This document shows, one piece after another, positions 36,105-44,947 of a DNA stretch of 64,000 bases. Within the stretch, counting starts at the first letter, position 1, and the number at the start of each line of letters is the position of its first letter. The notes below the pieces were generated by a model, which searched no databases, was not told the DNA's origin, and was given only the letters and a program-made list of their open reading frames with translations. A program made the position numbers and the translations under genes. This stretch comes from Erythrobacter sanguineus (GTDB lineage: Bacteria; Pseudomonadota; Alphaproteobacteria; Sphingomonadales; Sphingomonadaceae), in contig CAMCUB010000002.1 in assembly GCA_945878845.1 (NCBI GenBank), positions 1 to 64,000 of the forward strand, written 5' to 3'.

Positions 36105-37278
36105 TCTCAGCGACGCCGATTGGACCAAGCGCGAAGGGCTTGTCCTGCTGACGCGCGCACTCGGGGCAGAGAACATCCGCTGGGTCGGCGGGGCGGTGCG
36201 CGATGGCTTGCTGGGCGTGGCGGTGGCCGACGTCGATTGCGCCACCAAGCTCATGCCCGCCGAGGTGATCGCCGCCTGCGGGCGCGCGGGCATCCGCACC
36301 GTGCCGACCGGGATCGACCACGGCACCGTCACCGCGATCCTCAAGGACGGGCCGGTCGAGGTCACCACCCTCAGGCGCGACGTCGCCACCGATGGCCGCC
36401 GCGCCACCATCGCCTTTGCGCAAGACTGGCCCGAGGACGCCGCGCGGCGCGATTTCACCATCAACGCGCTCTACGCCCACCCCGAGACGCTGGAGATCGT
36501 CGATTACTTCGGCGGGCTCGCCGACCTCGCGGCGCGCCGGGTGCGCTTCATCGGCGAGGCGGCTGCGCGGATCGCCGAGGACCACCTGCGGATCCTGCGC
36601 TACTATCGCTTCCAGACCCGCTTCGGCGCGGACCTCGATCAGGAGGCCGAGGACGCCTGCGCCGAGCTGGCCCATACCTTGAAGGGCCTCAGCCGCGAGC
36701 GGATCGCGAGCGAATTGCTGGCGCTGCTCGGCCTGCCCGATCCCCACCCCACCATCGCCCGGATGCGCGCGCGCGGCGTGCTGCCGGTGATCCTGCCCGA
36801 GGCCTGTCCGCCGCAAGTCGCCGCGCTCGGCCGGTTGATCGCTGCCGAGGCCGAACAAGGCATCGCCCCCGATCCCATCCGGAGGCTCGCGGCGCTGCTT
36901 CCGCCCATGCCGGAGATCGCCGAAACGGTCGCAGCGCGTCTCCGGCTCTCCAAGGCGCAGCGCGCCCGGTTGGTCGCGGCGGCGCAGCGCAAGGCGGAAG
37001 ACGCCGCCAACCCGCGCGCGCTCGCCTATCGTCTGACGCCTCCTTTCGCCATCGACCGCCTGCTGCTGGGACGCGGCGATGCGCGGGTGCTGCAAGGCTG
37101 GAGCGTGCCCGTGTTCCCCCTGAAGGGCGGCGCGATCGTCGCGCGCGGAGTGACTGCGGGGCCGCTGGTCGCGCGCATCCTCCAGACTGTCGAGGCGCGC
37201 TGGGTCGCCGAGGGCTTCCCCTCCGCCGAGCGGATCGAGGCGATGCTCGCCGAGGAATTGGGCACGGGCGCGGCCTGA
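36094..37278 (+). CDS. cca: CCA tRNA nucleotidyltransferase
   Basis: A 394-residue class II tRNA nucleotidyltransferase that adds or repairs the 3' CCA end. The catalytic domain shows WVGGAVRDGLLG, the metal-binding DVDCAT, TGIDHGTVTAIL and RRDFTINALYAHP, followed by the FIGEAAARIAEDHLRILRYY neck domain. The C-terminal tail is helical. Length is normal for the alphaproteobacterial form. It is the last gene of the plus-strand run and converges with parC across a short hairpin. Confidence 0.94.
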   Translation: MLRDLSDADWTKREGLVLLTRALGAENIRWVGGAVRDGLLGVAVADVDCATKLMPAEVIAACGRAGIRTVPTGIDHGTVTAILKDGPVEVTTLRRDVATDGRRATIAFAQDWPEDAARRDFTINALYAHPETLEIVDYFGGLADLAARRVRFIGEAAARIAEDHLRILRYYRFQTRFGADLDQEAEDACAELAHTLKGLSRERIASELLALLGLPDPHPTIARMRARGVLPVILPEACPPQVAALGRLIAAEAEQGIAPDPIRRLAALLPPMPEIAETVAARLRLSKAQRARLVAAAQRKAEDAANPRALAYRLTPPFAIDRLLLGRGDARVLQGWSVPVFPLKGGAIVARGVTAGPLVARILQTVEARWVAEGFPSAERIEAMLAEELGTGAA

Positions 37279-37291
37279 ATTGACCAATACC

Positions 37292-37313
37292 CCCCTCCTG
37301 CAAGCGGGAGGGG
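37292..37313. terminator. Convergent hairpin between cca and parC
   Basis: A 7-bp stem CCCCTCC / GGAGGGG with an 8-base loop lies in the 47-base gap between two converging genes and could serve both strands. It lacks a U-tract on either strand. Similar GGGAGGGG hairpins recur in genomes of this lineage, so it may also be a dispersed repeat. Confidence 0.4.
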
Positions 37314-37325
37314 AAGTTCTCCCCC

Positions 37326-39632
37326 TCAGCCGAACTTGCCCGACTTGGGGAAACCCTGCGGCGGCATCCGTCCGGCGGCGCCGCGCGCGACCTTCCACAT
37401 ACGGATCTCGGTCTCGGTGCGGGTCCGCTCACCCGATCCGCCCATCTGCCAGCTGAGGCCATCGGCGAGCACGAAGGTGGTGGCGTCCGCCATCCCGCCG
37501 TCGCGGTAGCGTTGCAGTTGCACCCCCTGCCCGCGCGACATCACCGGCAGTTCTTCCAGATTGAACACCACCAGCTTGCGGTTGTCACCGACCACCGCGA
37601 CGTGATCGTGGGCCTCGCCAATCGGGCGGATCACCGTCAACTTGGCGCCGTCCTTCAGGTTCACCACCTGACGCCCCTTGCGGGTCTCGGCGAGCAGCTC
37701 GTCAAGCTGCGCGACGAAGCCCTTGCCGTGGCTCGAGGCGAGCAGCAGCCGGCCGCCGGGCTTATGGATCATCAGCGCACACACGCTCGCCTCGCTCTCG
37801 AGATCAAGCATGGTGCGGACCGGTTCCCCGAACCCGCGCGCGCCGGGGAGCTTGTCGCAGCCCAGCGTGAAGAACCGCCCGTCGGAAGCCGCGAGCAGCA
37901 GCTTGTCGGTGGTTTGCGCGTGGAGGATGAAGGCGAGGCTGTCGCCCTCCTTATATTTGAACTCCTGATCCAATGGCACGTGGCCACTGGCTGCGCGGAT
38001 CCAGCCCTTTTGCGAGAGGATCACCGTCACCGGCGCTTTCTCGATCATCGCATCCATGCTGAACGCGACGGTCGGCGCGGCCTCGGCGATCAGCGTGCGG
38101 CGCTTGCCGAGCGGGGTGTCCTCGGCATAGGCCTTGCGAAGCGCGCGCAGGTCGCGCTTCAGCCGCGTGCGCTGCTTGGCCGGGCTTTCGAGCAGGGCGT
38201 TGAGATCGGCTTCTTCGGCCAGCAGCTCGTCCTGCTCCTTGCGCAGCTGCATTTCCTCGAGCTTGCGCAAGCTGCGCAGCCGCATGTTGAGGATCGCCTC
38301 GGCCTGGCGGTCGGTCAGCTCGAACTCGGCGATCATCACCGGCTTGGGCTCATCCTCGGTGCGGATGATCTCGATCACCCGGTCGAGGTTGAGGAAGGCG
38401 ATGATGTAGCCGCGCACCAGTTCCAGTCGGTCGGCGATCTTCTCGAGCCGGTGCTTGGCGCGGCGCTGGAGGATGTCGATCTGCGCGAAGGTCCAGCTTT
38501 CGAGAAGTTCCTTCAGCCCCATCACCATCGGCGTGCGTCCGAACCCGGGCCGCGCATCGAGCACGTTGAGGTTGAGGCTGAAGCGGGTTTCGAGGTCCGT
38601 CAGCTTGAACAGGCTTTCCTTGAGCAGCTCGGGATCGACATTGCGGCTCTTGGGGACGAGCACGATGCGGATCGCGGTGTCGCTTTCATCGCGCACATCC
38701 TCGAGGATCGGCAGCTTGCGGTCGGCGATGGCCTGCGCGATCTGCTCAATCAGCTTGCCCTTGGGCACCTGGTAGGGGATTTCCGAGATCACCAGCTGCC
38801 ACTGGCCGCCGCCGAGCCGCTCGATCCCGGCGGCAATATCGGCCTCGTCCTTGGCCTCGGGCGCGAAGAAGCGGCCGCGCAGGCGGAAGGCGCCGCGGCC
38901 GGTGAGATAGGCTTGCGCGATCGCGGCCCTGCTGTCGACCACCTGCCCGCCCGTGGCAAAGTCGGGGCCGTGGAACAGCTCCATCAGCTCTTCGTGGCTG
39001 ACCGAGGGATTGTCGATCAGCGCCAGCGTCGCGTCGATGATCTCGGCGACATTGTGGCTGGGGATGCTGGTGGCCATCCCCACCGCGATACCGCTCGACC
39101 CGTTGGCCAGCAGATTGGGGAACAGGCCGGGGAAGATCTCGGGCTCAATCTCCTCGCCATTATAGGTGGGGATGAAGTCGACTGTGCCCTCGTCGAGCCC
39201 CGCCATCAGTTCCAATGCGGTGCGCGTCAGGCGCGCTTCGGTATAGCGGTAGGCGGCGGCGTTATCGCCGTCGACATTGCCGAAATTGCCCTGCCCGTCG
39301 ACCAAGGGATAACGCAGGCTGAAATCCTGCGCGAGGCGGACCATCGCGTCATAGACCGATTGGTCGCCATGCGGGTGATACTTGCCGATCACGTCGCCGA
39401 CCACGCGCGCCGACTTCTTGTAGGCATCGCTCGGGTTGAGCTTCAGCTGGCGCATTGCCCAGAGCAGGCGGCGGTGGACCGGCTTCAGCCCGTCACGCAG
39501 GTCGGGGAGCGAGCGCGCGGTGATCGTCGAGAGCGCATAGACCAGATAGCGCTCGGACAGCGCGGCATCGAAGGGCGCATCGACGATCGCGTCAAACGGG
39601 TCTTCGGGCGGCGTGATAGCAGTGTCGGACAT
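37326..39632 (-). CDS. parC: DNA topoisomerase IV subunit A
   Basis: A 768-residue ParC, the DNA-breaking subunit that decatenates daughter chromosomes. The N-terminus holds [20 protein letters not shown], the winged-helix region [20 protein letters not shown] and the catalytic tyrosine in [12 protein letters not shown]. The C-terminal beta-pinwheel is shorter than in GyrA, and no complete GyrA box is seen, which supports ParC. At the quinolone-determining position after HGD, where E. coli ParC has Ser80, this protein has Gln; many alphaproteobacterial ParC proteins also lack Ser there. Confidence 0.95.
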   Translation of the reverse strand: MSDTAITPPEDPFDAIVDAPFDAALSERYLVYALSTITARSLPDLRDGLKPVHRRLLWAMRQLKLNPSDAYKKSARVVGDVIGKYHPHGDQSVYDAMVRLAQDFSLRYPLVDGQGNFGNVDGDNAAAYRYTEARLTRTALELMAGLDEGTVDFIPTYNGEEIEPEIFPGLFPNLLANGSSGIAVGMATSIPSHNVAEIIDATLALIDNPSVSHEELMELFHGPDFATGGQVVDSRAAIAQAYLTGRGAFRLRGRFFAPEAKDEADIAAGIERLGGGQWQLVISEIPYQVPKGKLIEQIAQAIADRKLPILEDVRDESDTAIRIVLVPKSRNVDPELLKESLFKLTDLETRFSLNLNVLDARPGFGRTPMVMGLKELLESWTFAQIDILQRRAKHRLEKIADRLELVRGYIIAFLNLDRVIEIIRTEDEPKPVMIAEFELTDRQAEAILNMRLRSLRKLEEMQLRKEQDELLAEEADLNALLESPAKQRTRLKRDLRALRKAYAEDTPLGKRRTLIAEAAPTVAFSMDAMIEKAPVTVILSQKGWIRAASGHVPLDQEFKYKEGDSLAFILHAQTTDKLLLAASDGRFFTLGCDKLPGARGFGEPVRTMLDLESEASVCALMIHKPGGRLLLASSHGKGFVAQLDELLAETRKGRQVVNLKDGAKLTVIRPIGEAHDHVAVVGDNRKLVVFNLEELPVMSRGQGVQLQRYRDGGMADATTFVLADGLSWQMGGSGERTRTETEIRMWKVARGAAGRMPPQGFPKSGKFG

Positions 39633-39746
39633 CGCGCCCGTCTAGCAATCCCGAGGCGGTGCCGGGAGAGGACTTTCCACAGAGTTGACGCGGCTCCATT
39701 CGCTTGGATAAGGCGATGGTTAGGTCTCGGCCCTAGCCGGCTGTTG

Positions 39747-41516
39747 CTAGGTTCGCGAACAGTTGAGAATGCGCGCCGAACCCTGCGTGCCGGTTTCGAC
39801 CGCCAATTCATATTGCAGCGACAGCATCTGCGCGCAGAGCTCGACATCCAGATCCCCGCGTGAAAGCGCCTGCCGCATCCAAAAGCGCGCGTCATCAATC
39901 GAGCGCGGCCCGGCCCAGCCACCATTGGCTCCCCGCGCCAAATGCGCAAAGGCATCGGGGTACCCGGCGCGCGCTGCGCCTTGGCAGAACGGTTCAGCTT
40001 CGGCCAAGGCTTGTTCGCGCACCAGGATCGAACACAGCTGCAGGTCGGCATCACCGCGCCCTGCGCGCGAAAGCTCATGCAGCTTTGCCATCCATTGGTC
40101 GCGCTCCTCAGGGACCGCATAAATCAGGCCGTAGAGCGCATAGGGGTAACCGCCTTCGGCCGAGCGCCGCAACTGCGCCACCCCGGCAGCGTAGTTTTCC
40201 GGAGTCTGCGGCAGGATCGTTCCGGCGATCAACACCCTGCCATAATGCGCGCGCGCCTTGACGTAGTTCTGTTCGGCAGCAGCGCTGTAAAGTGCCACCG
40301 CGCGTTCCTTGTCGGCAGCATCCCTTGCATTGGTATCGAGGAAATAGGCGAGTTCGAGCTGACCGAAAGGCGTTGCCTGCTTCGCGGCCGCCTCCAGCGT
40401 TGCCCGCGCTGCTGCCAGGTCTTTGTCCGTGCCGATGCCGAAATGCTGCATGTAACCCAGCAGATAGGTCGCCAGCGGATCGCCCTGCGCCACCAGCGCC
40501 TTGATTTCTTCAAGCGAATGTTGCGCCAGCACCCGCATGATCAAAATCGGCTCGTCGATCCGAGCCATCTCGTCCAAAGTCAGCGCAATCGGGCGCCGGC
40601 CGGGTTCATCGCCGGCAGCCGCCGCCGGCCTTGCGATCGCCAGAGCCTCATCAGCGACCGCGTCAGCGAGGAAAGTGTTGGGCGACAGCGAATTGTAAGT
40701 AAACGGCACTTGCGGCGGCCAATAGTCCTGCGTGCGTTCAAACACGCCCTGACGGATGGCGTTGAACACCAGGCTCACATCCACCTTGGGCACGGTCACC
40801 TTGCTTGCAACTTCAATAGCGAAGGGGCTGATATTCTTGGGCGGCGGTGCCGCGTCGTAGGCGGGGATACCGCGCCCGGTCGAATAGAGCACCGCGACCC
40901 GCGCACCCGGTTCGAAATCAAATTCGCGAATCCCCGCTGATACATTCGCGGCCTGACGCGTGGTCGGTTCGAAGATGACCGGCGCAGGCGCGCTGCGGGT
41001 GACCTGCCCGTTGGCAACAGCGGTCGGGCTGACATTGCCCCCGGTGCGGCAGGCATCCAGCATGAAAATCGTGGTTCCATCATGCGTCAACCGATCCGCC
41101 AGTGCTTCGAATTCGATGAACACCTGGTCAACCTTGTCCGCGCTCGTACGCAGCGACGCATCGACCGGCACAAGATAGTTGCGCCGACCATATTCAAACC
41201 CGTGCCCGGCGTAGTAGAACACCACGATGTCCGCATCGTCGATCGCGTTGCTGAAGCGATCGACGGCACTGCGCATTTCGGACCATGTCCCGTCAGCCAC
41301 AAGGGTGACTTCAAACCCGATCGAACGCAGCGAAGTGGCCACCATTTCGACATCGTTGACCGGGTTGGGGAGGCTGGACCATTGTGACCCCTCGCCAACT
41401 TTTTGGTAGGAGGCATTGCCGATCAAAAGCGCATGCTTGCCGCCAGCATGAGCCGGAACCGCAGCAATCATGAGGCTTGCGAGAAAAGCTAGCAGAGTAA
41501 TGAAATTTCTGATCAC
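39747..41516 (-). CDS. Caspase-fold (C14) protein with Sel1-like repeats
   Basis: A 589-residue exported protein with a signal peptide (MIRNFITLLAFLASLMIAAV, GTG start). Residues 27-300 form a caspase/metacaspase p20-like domain with the catalytic His105 (VVFYYAGHGFEYGRRNYLVP) and Cys156 (IFMLDACRTGG), so the dyad is intact. The C-terminal half (about 340-570) contains Sel1/TPR-like helical repeats, for example AEGGYPYALYGLIY and GARAGYPDAFAHLA-type units. Proteins of this make-up are found in many alphaproteobacteria; their targets are unknown. It is a single gene with no regulator adjacent. Confidence 0.9.
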   Translation of the reverse strand: MIRNFITLLAFLASLMIAAVPAHAGGKHALLIGNASYQKVGEGSQWSSLPNPVNDVEMVATSLRSIGFEVTLVADGTWSEMRSAVDRFSNAIDDADIVVFYYAGHGFEYGRRNYLVPVDASLRTSADKVDQVFIEFEALADRLTHDGTTIFMLDACRTGGNVSPTAVANGQVTRSAPAPVIFEPTTRQAANVSAGIREFDFEPGARVAVLYSTGRGIPAYDAAPPPKNISPFAIEVASKVTVPKVDVSLVFNAIRQGVFERTQDYWPPQVPFTYNSLSPNTFLADAVADEALAIARPAAAAGDEPGRRPIALTLDEMARIDEPILIMRVLAQHSLEEIKALVAQGDPLATYLLGYMQHFGIGTDKDLAAARATLEAAAKQATPFGQLELAYFLDTNARDAADKERAVALYSAAAEQNYVKARAHYGRVLIAGTILPQTPENYAAGVAQLRRSAEGGYPYALYGLIYAVPEERDQWMAKLHELSRAGRGDADLQLCSILVREQALAEAEPFCQGAARAGYPDAFAHLARGANGGWAGPRSIDDARFWMRQALSRGDLDVELCAQMLSLQYELAVETGTQGSARILNCSRT

Positions 41517-41588
41517 CTGCGGACCCCCATTCCCAGACGGGTACTATGCATCGCGCTGGTCGGATTGTTCAAGCCTTGCGTTCATCCG

Positions 41589-41924
41589 CTAGATTTTTCG
41601 GGCGTCATTGCTCTCCACCGGCACGCTGACGGTGAGCCCGTCCATCTCCGCAGTCAGCTCGATCTGGCACGAAAGCCGCGAGGTGCGCCGCGCGCCGGCG
41701 GCAAAATCGAGCATGTCCTCCTCCTCCTCGGCGGCGGGCGGCAGGCGGTCGAACCATTCAGGCGCGACGATCACGTGGCAGGTCGAGCACGCCATCTGCC
41801 CCTCGCACGTCCCCTCGAGCGGGAGCCCGGCCGCCTGGCCGACGCGCAGCAGGTTGTCGCCGGGCGCGGCGCTGGTCGCCACCGGCTTGCCGCTGTGGTC
41901 GAGGAAGGTGATGGTGATGCTCAC
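41589..41924 (-). CDS. 2Fe-2S ferredoxin (ISC/adrenodoxin type)
   Basis: A 111-residue ferredoxin carrying the cluster ligands C-E-G-Q-M-A-C-S-T-C and a fourth cysteine in RTSRLSCQIELTAEMDG, the C-X5-C-X2-C...C arrangement of ISC and P450-type ferredoxins. The acidic loop PPAAEEEEDMLDFA is normal for the group. Translation starts at GTG (41924), overlapping the stop of the cysteine desulfurase by 4 bases (GTGA). Together with the two desulfurases it suggests Fe-S cluster assembly. Confidence 0.93.
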   Translation of the reverse strand: MSITITFLDHSGKPVATSAAPGDNLLRVGQAAGLPLEGTCEGQMACSTCHVIVAPEWFDRLPPAAEEEEDMLDFAAGARRTSRLSCQIELTAEMDGLTVSVPVESNDARKI

Positions 41925-43018
41925 AGGCCCTGTTCCCTTGCGGCGGCGTTGATCGTGGCGGCGGCGGATTCGATGTCCTCGGGCGTCGTATAGCGCCCGA
42001 AACCGAGGCGGATAGAGGACTTTGCCTCTGCTTCGGTCAGCCCGATGGCGCGCAGGACGTGGCTGGGGCGGCCCGATCCGGAGGCGCAGGCGCTCCCGGC
42101 GGAGAACATGATCTGGCGGCAGTCGGACATTAGGCGGGCGACATCCAAGCCATCGCGCCGGATGTTGAGATTGCCGTGCCAGCGATCCACCGCACTGCCG
42201 TTCAATTCCCAGCCCGCGAAGGCCTCGCGCGCCATGTTCCACAAATGTTCCACGTGAAACATTTGCTCCGAGAAGCTTTCCTGCGCCACCTGCGCCGCCG
42301 CGCCGAACCCGGCGCACAGGGCGGGCGAGAGCGTGCCGGATCTGAGCCCGCCCTCCTGCCCGCCGCCATGGAGCAGCGGCGTGGGCGCGGGCGCGTCGGG
42401 CCCGAGCCACAGCGCGCCGATCCCCTTGGGGCCGTGAACCTTGTGCGCGGAAATCGCGATGTAGTCCGCCGCGACCTCGACCGGCACCTTGCCATAGGCC
42501 TGCACCGCATCGACCAGCACCCGCGCGCCGCTGCGGCGGGCAATCTCGACCACCGGGGTGAGCGGGTTCCTGACCCCGATCTCGTTGTTGATCGCCATGA
42601 CCGCGACGAGGCCCGTCTGCGGCGTGATCGCAGCCTCGAGCGCGGCGAGATCGGCGCGGCCGTCGGGCGTGACGGGGAGCACCGTGAAGCGCCGCCCCTG
42701 CGCCTCGACCGCGCTGGCGCAATCGAGCACTGCGGCGTGTTCAGTGGCGAAGGTGAGGACGTCCCCCGGCGTGCCGAGGATCACCGTGTCGATCGCCTCG
42801 GTCGCGCCGGAGGTGAAGATCAGCTTGCCGCTTCCGGGCAGGAGCGCCGCGACCCGCTCGCGCGCGGTCTCGACCGCGGCGGCGGCCATGCGGCCCATGC
42901 GGTGGGGGGAATGGGGGTTGCCGAAAGTATCGCTCTCCGGCCCGCCGAGCCAGCGGAGCATGGCGTCGCGGGCTTCGGTGGCGAGCGGGGTGGTGGCCTG
43001 ATAGTCTAGGTAGATCAT
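41921..43018 (-). CDS. Cysteine desulfurase (IscS/NifS family), copy 1
   Basis: A 365-residue PLP enzyme that removes sulfur from cysteine as a persulfide. The N-terminus MIYLDYQATTPLATEARDAM is complete. The PLP lysine is in ISAHKVHGPKGIGALW, and the active-site loop cysteine is in GSACASGSGRPSHVL. It is longer upstream only in non-homologous frame. Together with copy 2 it lies between a ferredoxin gene and a hydrolase gene, with an inverted repeat separating the two desulfurases. Confidence 0.94.
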   Translation of the reverse strand: MIYLDYQATTPLATEARDAMLRWLGGPESDTFGNPHSPHRMGRMAAAAVETARERVAALLPGSGKLIFTSGATEAIDTVILGTPGDVLTFATEHAAVLDCASAVEAQGRRFTVLPVTPDGRADLAALEAAITPQTGLVAVMAINNEIGVRNPLTPVVEIARRSGARVLVDAVQAYGKVPVEVAADYIAISAHKVHGPKGIGALWLGPDAPAPTPLLHGGGQEGGLRSGTLSPALCAGFGAAAQVAQESFSEQMFHVEHLWNMAREAFAGWELNGSAVDRWHGNLNIRRDGLDVARLMSDCRQIMFSAGSACASGSGRPSHVLRAIGLTEAEAKSSIRLGFGRYTTPEDIESAAATINAAAREQGL

Positions 43019-43034
43019 GGCCTCCCCTCCCCGC

Positions 43035-43108
43035 CCCGGGCTTGACCCGGAGCCCCGCTCTCTTCCGCGGCCAAGCTCAAGATAGCGGGGTGCCGGGTCA
43101 AGCCCGGG
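43035..43108. repeat. Inverted pair of a 16-bp dispersed palindromic element
   Basis: CCCGGGCTTGACCCGG at 43035-43050 and its exact reverse complement at 43093-43108 form a long stem, extended by AGCCCCGCT (43051-43059) opposite AGCGGGG (43084-43090). The whole fold lies between the two desulfurase genes. A further copy of the same element with its AGCGGGG flank is at 63371-63395. Confidence 0.85.
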
Positions 43109-43121
43109 AAGGGGGAGAAGG

Positions 43122-44183
43122 TCAGCATAGCGAAGCCCAAGCCGTGGCGAACCGCTCAAGCTCGTCTGGCGTGGTCGACCACCCCAAGCTCACCCGGATC
43201 GTGCGCGCCGCCACATCATCGGACAGGCCGAGGGCGTCCAGCACCCGGCTTTTCTTCAAGGTTCCCGAAGAACACGCGCTTCCTGCCGAGACAGCAAAGC
43301 CCATCGCGTCGAGCCGGATCAGCAGCGCCTGCGCGCTCATGGTGGGGTGGGCGACGGCGATGATGTGCGAACATTGCGGGCCGACGGCAATCGCCTGACC
43401 TGCCGCCCAGACCGCCTGCCGGAATTCGAGCCGTTCGCCTTCATTCGTCGCCCAGCTGTCCAGCCCGCCTGCCTCCAGTGCTGCCGCCATGCCGAGCGCG
43501 CCGGGCAGGTTTTCGGTGCCCTGCCGGTAGCCGCGCTCATGCCCGCCGCCCGGTTCGAGCAGAGCGAAATCGCGCACCAACAGTGCGCCAATCCCGATCG
43601 GACCGCCAAACTTGTGCGCACTGACCACGATCATATCCGCGTCGGGCAGCGGCATCTTGCCTGCGCTCTGCGAGCAATCGGCGAGCAGCACGCCGCCGCC
43701 CTCGCGCACCTGCCGCACGAGATCGTGACTTTGATCGGCGTGTGCGCCCAGCAGCCGGGTGCCGGTCTCGGAGTTCAGCGACTGGAGCGCAAAAATCGCT
43801 CCGCCCTCGCCAAGCGCCTCGGCAAGAGCCTCGCGGTCGGGCTCGGCGTGAAAGGGTGGGATCGGAATCACGGTTGCATCCGGCGCGGCCCGAAACACCG
43901 CGTCATGCTCCACAGCACTGACAATCCGCCGGTCCACTTTCGCCCGATTGAGCGCGATCCACAAAGCCTCGCTCGCCCCGCTGGTGAAGATCAGCTCGCC
44001 TTCCCAGCCCAGCATCCGCTTGATCCGCTCGCGCGCATCCTCGAGCGCGGCGCGCGCCTTGCGGCCCTCCGCGTGGGGCGAGGAAGGGTTCGCCCACAGC
44101 CGGAAACCCTCCGCCATTGCCGCCCGCGCCTCGGGACGCAGGGGGGAGGTGGCGGCGTGATCGAGATAGACCCGTTCGGGAAT
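43122..44183 (-). CDS. Cysteine desulfurase family protein, copy 2, apparent ATT start
   Basis: A second PLP-dependent desulfurase with the lysine in VSAHKFGGPIGIGALLV and the active cysteine in SAGSACSSGTLKKSRVL. The conserved N-terminal motif RVYLDHAATSPLRPEARAAM lies upstream of the first ATG (44117), which would cut it off. The frame upstream is open but holds no ATG, GTG or TTG before an in-frame TAG. The best candidate is ATT at 44183-44181, nine bases after GGGG, giving 353 residues. An annotation starting at 44117 would be a 331-residue truncated protein. Function could be Fe-S assembly or tRNA thiolation. Confidence 0.85.
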   Translation of the reverse strand: MPERVYLDHAATSPLRPEARAAMAEGFRLWANPSSPHAEGRKARAALEDARERIKRMLGWEGELIFTSGASEALWIALNRAKVDRRIVSAVEHDAVFRAAPDATVIPIPPFHAEPDREALAEALGEGGAIFALQSLNSETGTRLLGAHADQSHDLVRQVREGGGVLLADCSQSAGKMPLPDADMIVVSAHKFGGPIGIGALLVRDFALLEPGGGHERGYRQGTENLPGALGMAAALEAGGLDSWATNEGERLEFRQAVWAAGQAIAVGPQCSHIIAVAHPTMSAQALLIRLDAMGFAVSAGSACSSGTLKKSRVLDALGLSDDVAARTIRVSLGWSTTPDELERFATAWASLC

Positions 44184-44290
44184 GGTGCTGTTCCCCGTAA
44201 GAAATTGCGGTTTTCGCTATCGTCCCTATATAGGCCGCACAATTTTCGGCGCCACCCGGCGCTCGCGCGATCATTTTGTCAGGGTTCACC

Positions 44291-44947
44291 ATGCCGTCCG
44301 TCATCTTTCCCGGTCCCGAGGGCCGTCTCGAAGGCCGTTTCTCCCCGCCCCCGCGCCCGCGTGCGCCGGTGGCGATGATCCTCCATCCGCACCCCGAAGG
44401 CGGGGGGACGATGAACGACCGGATCGTGCAGCGGCTCTACAAGACCTTTGCTGACCGCGGGTTCGCGACTTTGCGCTTCAACTTCCGCGGTGTCGGGCGC
44501 TCGCAAGGGTCGTTCGATTCCGGCATCGGCGAGTTGTCCGATGCGGCCTCGGCGCTCGATTGGGTACAGTCGATCCACCCGGAAGCGCAGAGCACCTGGA
44601 TCGCGGGCTACTCCTTCGGCGCGTTGATCGGCATGCAATTGCTGATGCGCCGCCCCGAAGTGCGCGGCTTCATCTCGGTCGCGCCGCCGGCCAACATGTA
44701 TGATTTCAGCTTCCTTGCCCCCTGCCCCGCTTCCGGCATCTTCGTGCAGGGCGCGGCCGACACGGTGGTGCAGCCGGGCGCGGTGCAGAAGCTGGTCGAC
44801 AAGCTGCGCACCCAGAAGCACATCACCATCCACCACGAGGAAATCCCGCGCGCCAACCACTTCTTCGAGAACGAACTCGACGATCTGATGCGCTCGGTGG
44901 ATAACTATCTGGACTTCCGCCTGAGCCCGGACTGCCCGATTAAGTGA
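44291..44947 (+). CDS. Alpha/beta hydrolase, divergent from the desulfurase genes
   Basis: A 218-residue alpha/beta hydrolase of the YfhR/CgI67 type. An early motif MILHPHPEGGGTMNDRIVQR is followed by the nucleophile serine in IAGYSFGALIGMQLL, an aspartate in QGAADTVVQPG and a histidine in IPRANHFFENEL. ATG 44291 is preferred; a TTG at 44276 would add five residues. In sphingomonads this hydrolase commonly lies next to a cysteine desulfurase pair, which is the only hint about its role. Confidence 0.88.
   Translation: MPSVIFPGPEGRLEGRFSPPPRPRAPVAMILHPHPEGGGTMNDRIVQRLYKTFADRGFATLRFNFRGVGRSQGSFDSGIGELSDAASALDWVQSIHPEAQSTWIAGYSFGALIGMQLLMRRPEVRGFISVAPPANMYDFSFLAPCPASGIFVQGAADTVVQPGAVQKLVDKLRTQKHITIHHEEIPRANHFFENELDDLMRSVDNYLDFRLSPDCPIK

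Noticed and set aside
37512-39863. A 783-codon open frame antisense to parC, and comparable long antisense frames at 3473-5134, 6048-7838, 8192-9583, 26046-27614 and 49716-51557
   Set aside because: Each lies opposite a well-supported gene, has low-complexity His/Arg/Gln-rich translation and matches no family. Long antisense frames are expected at this GC content.
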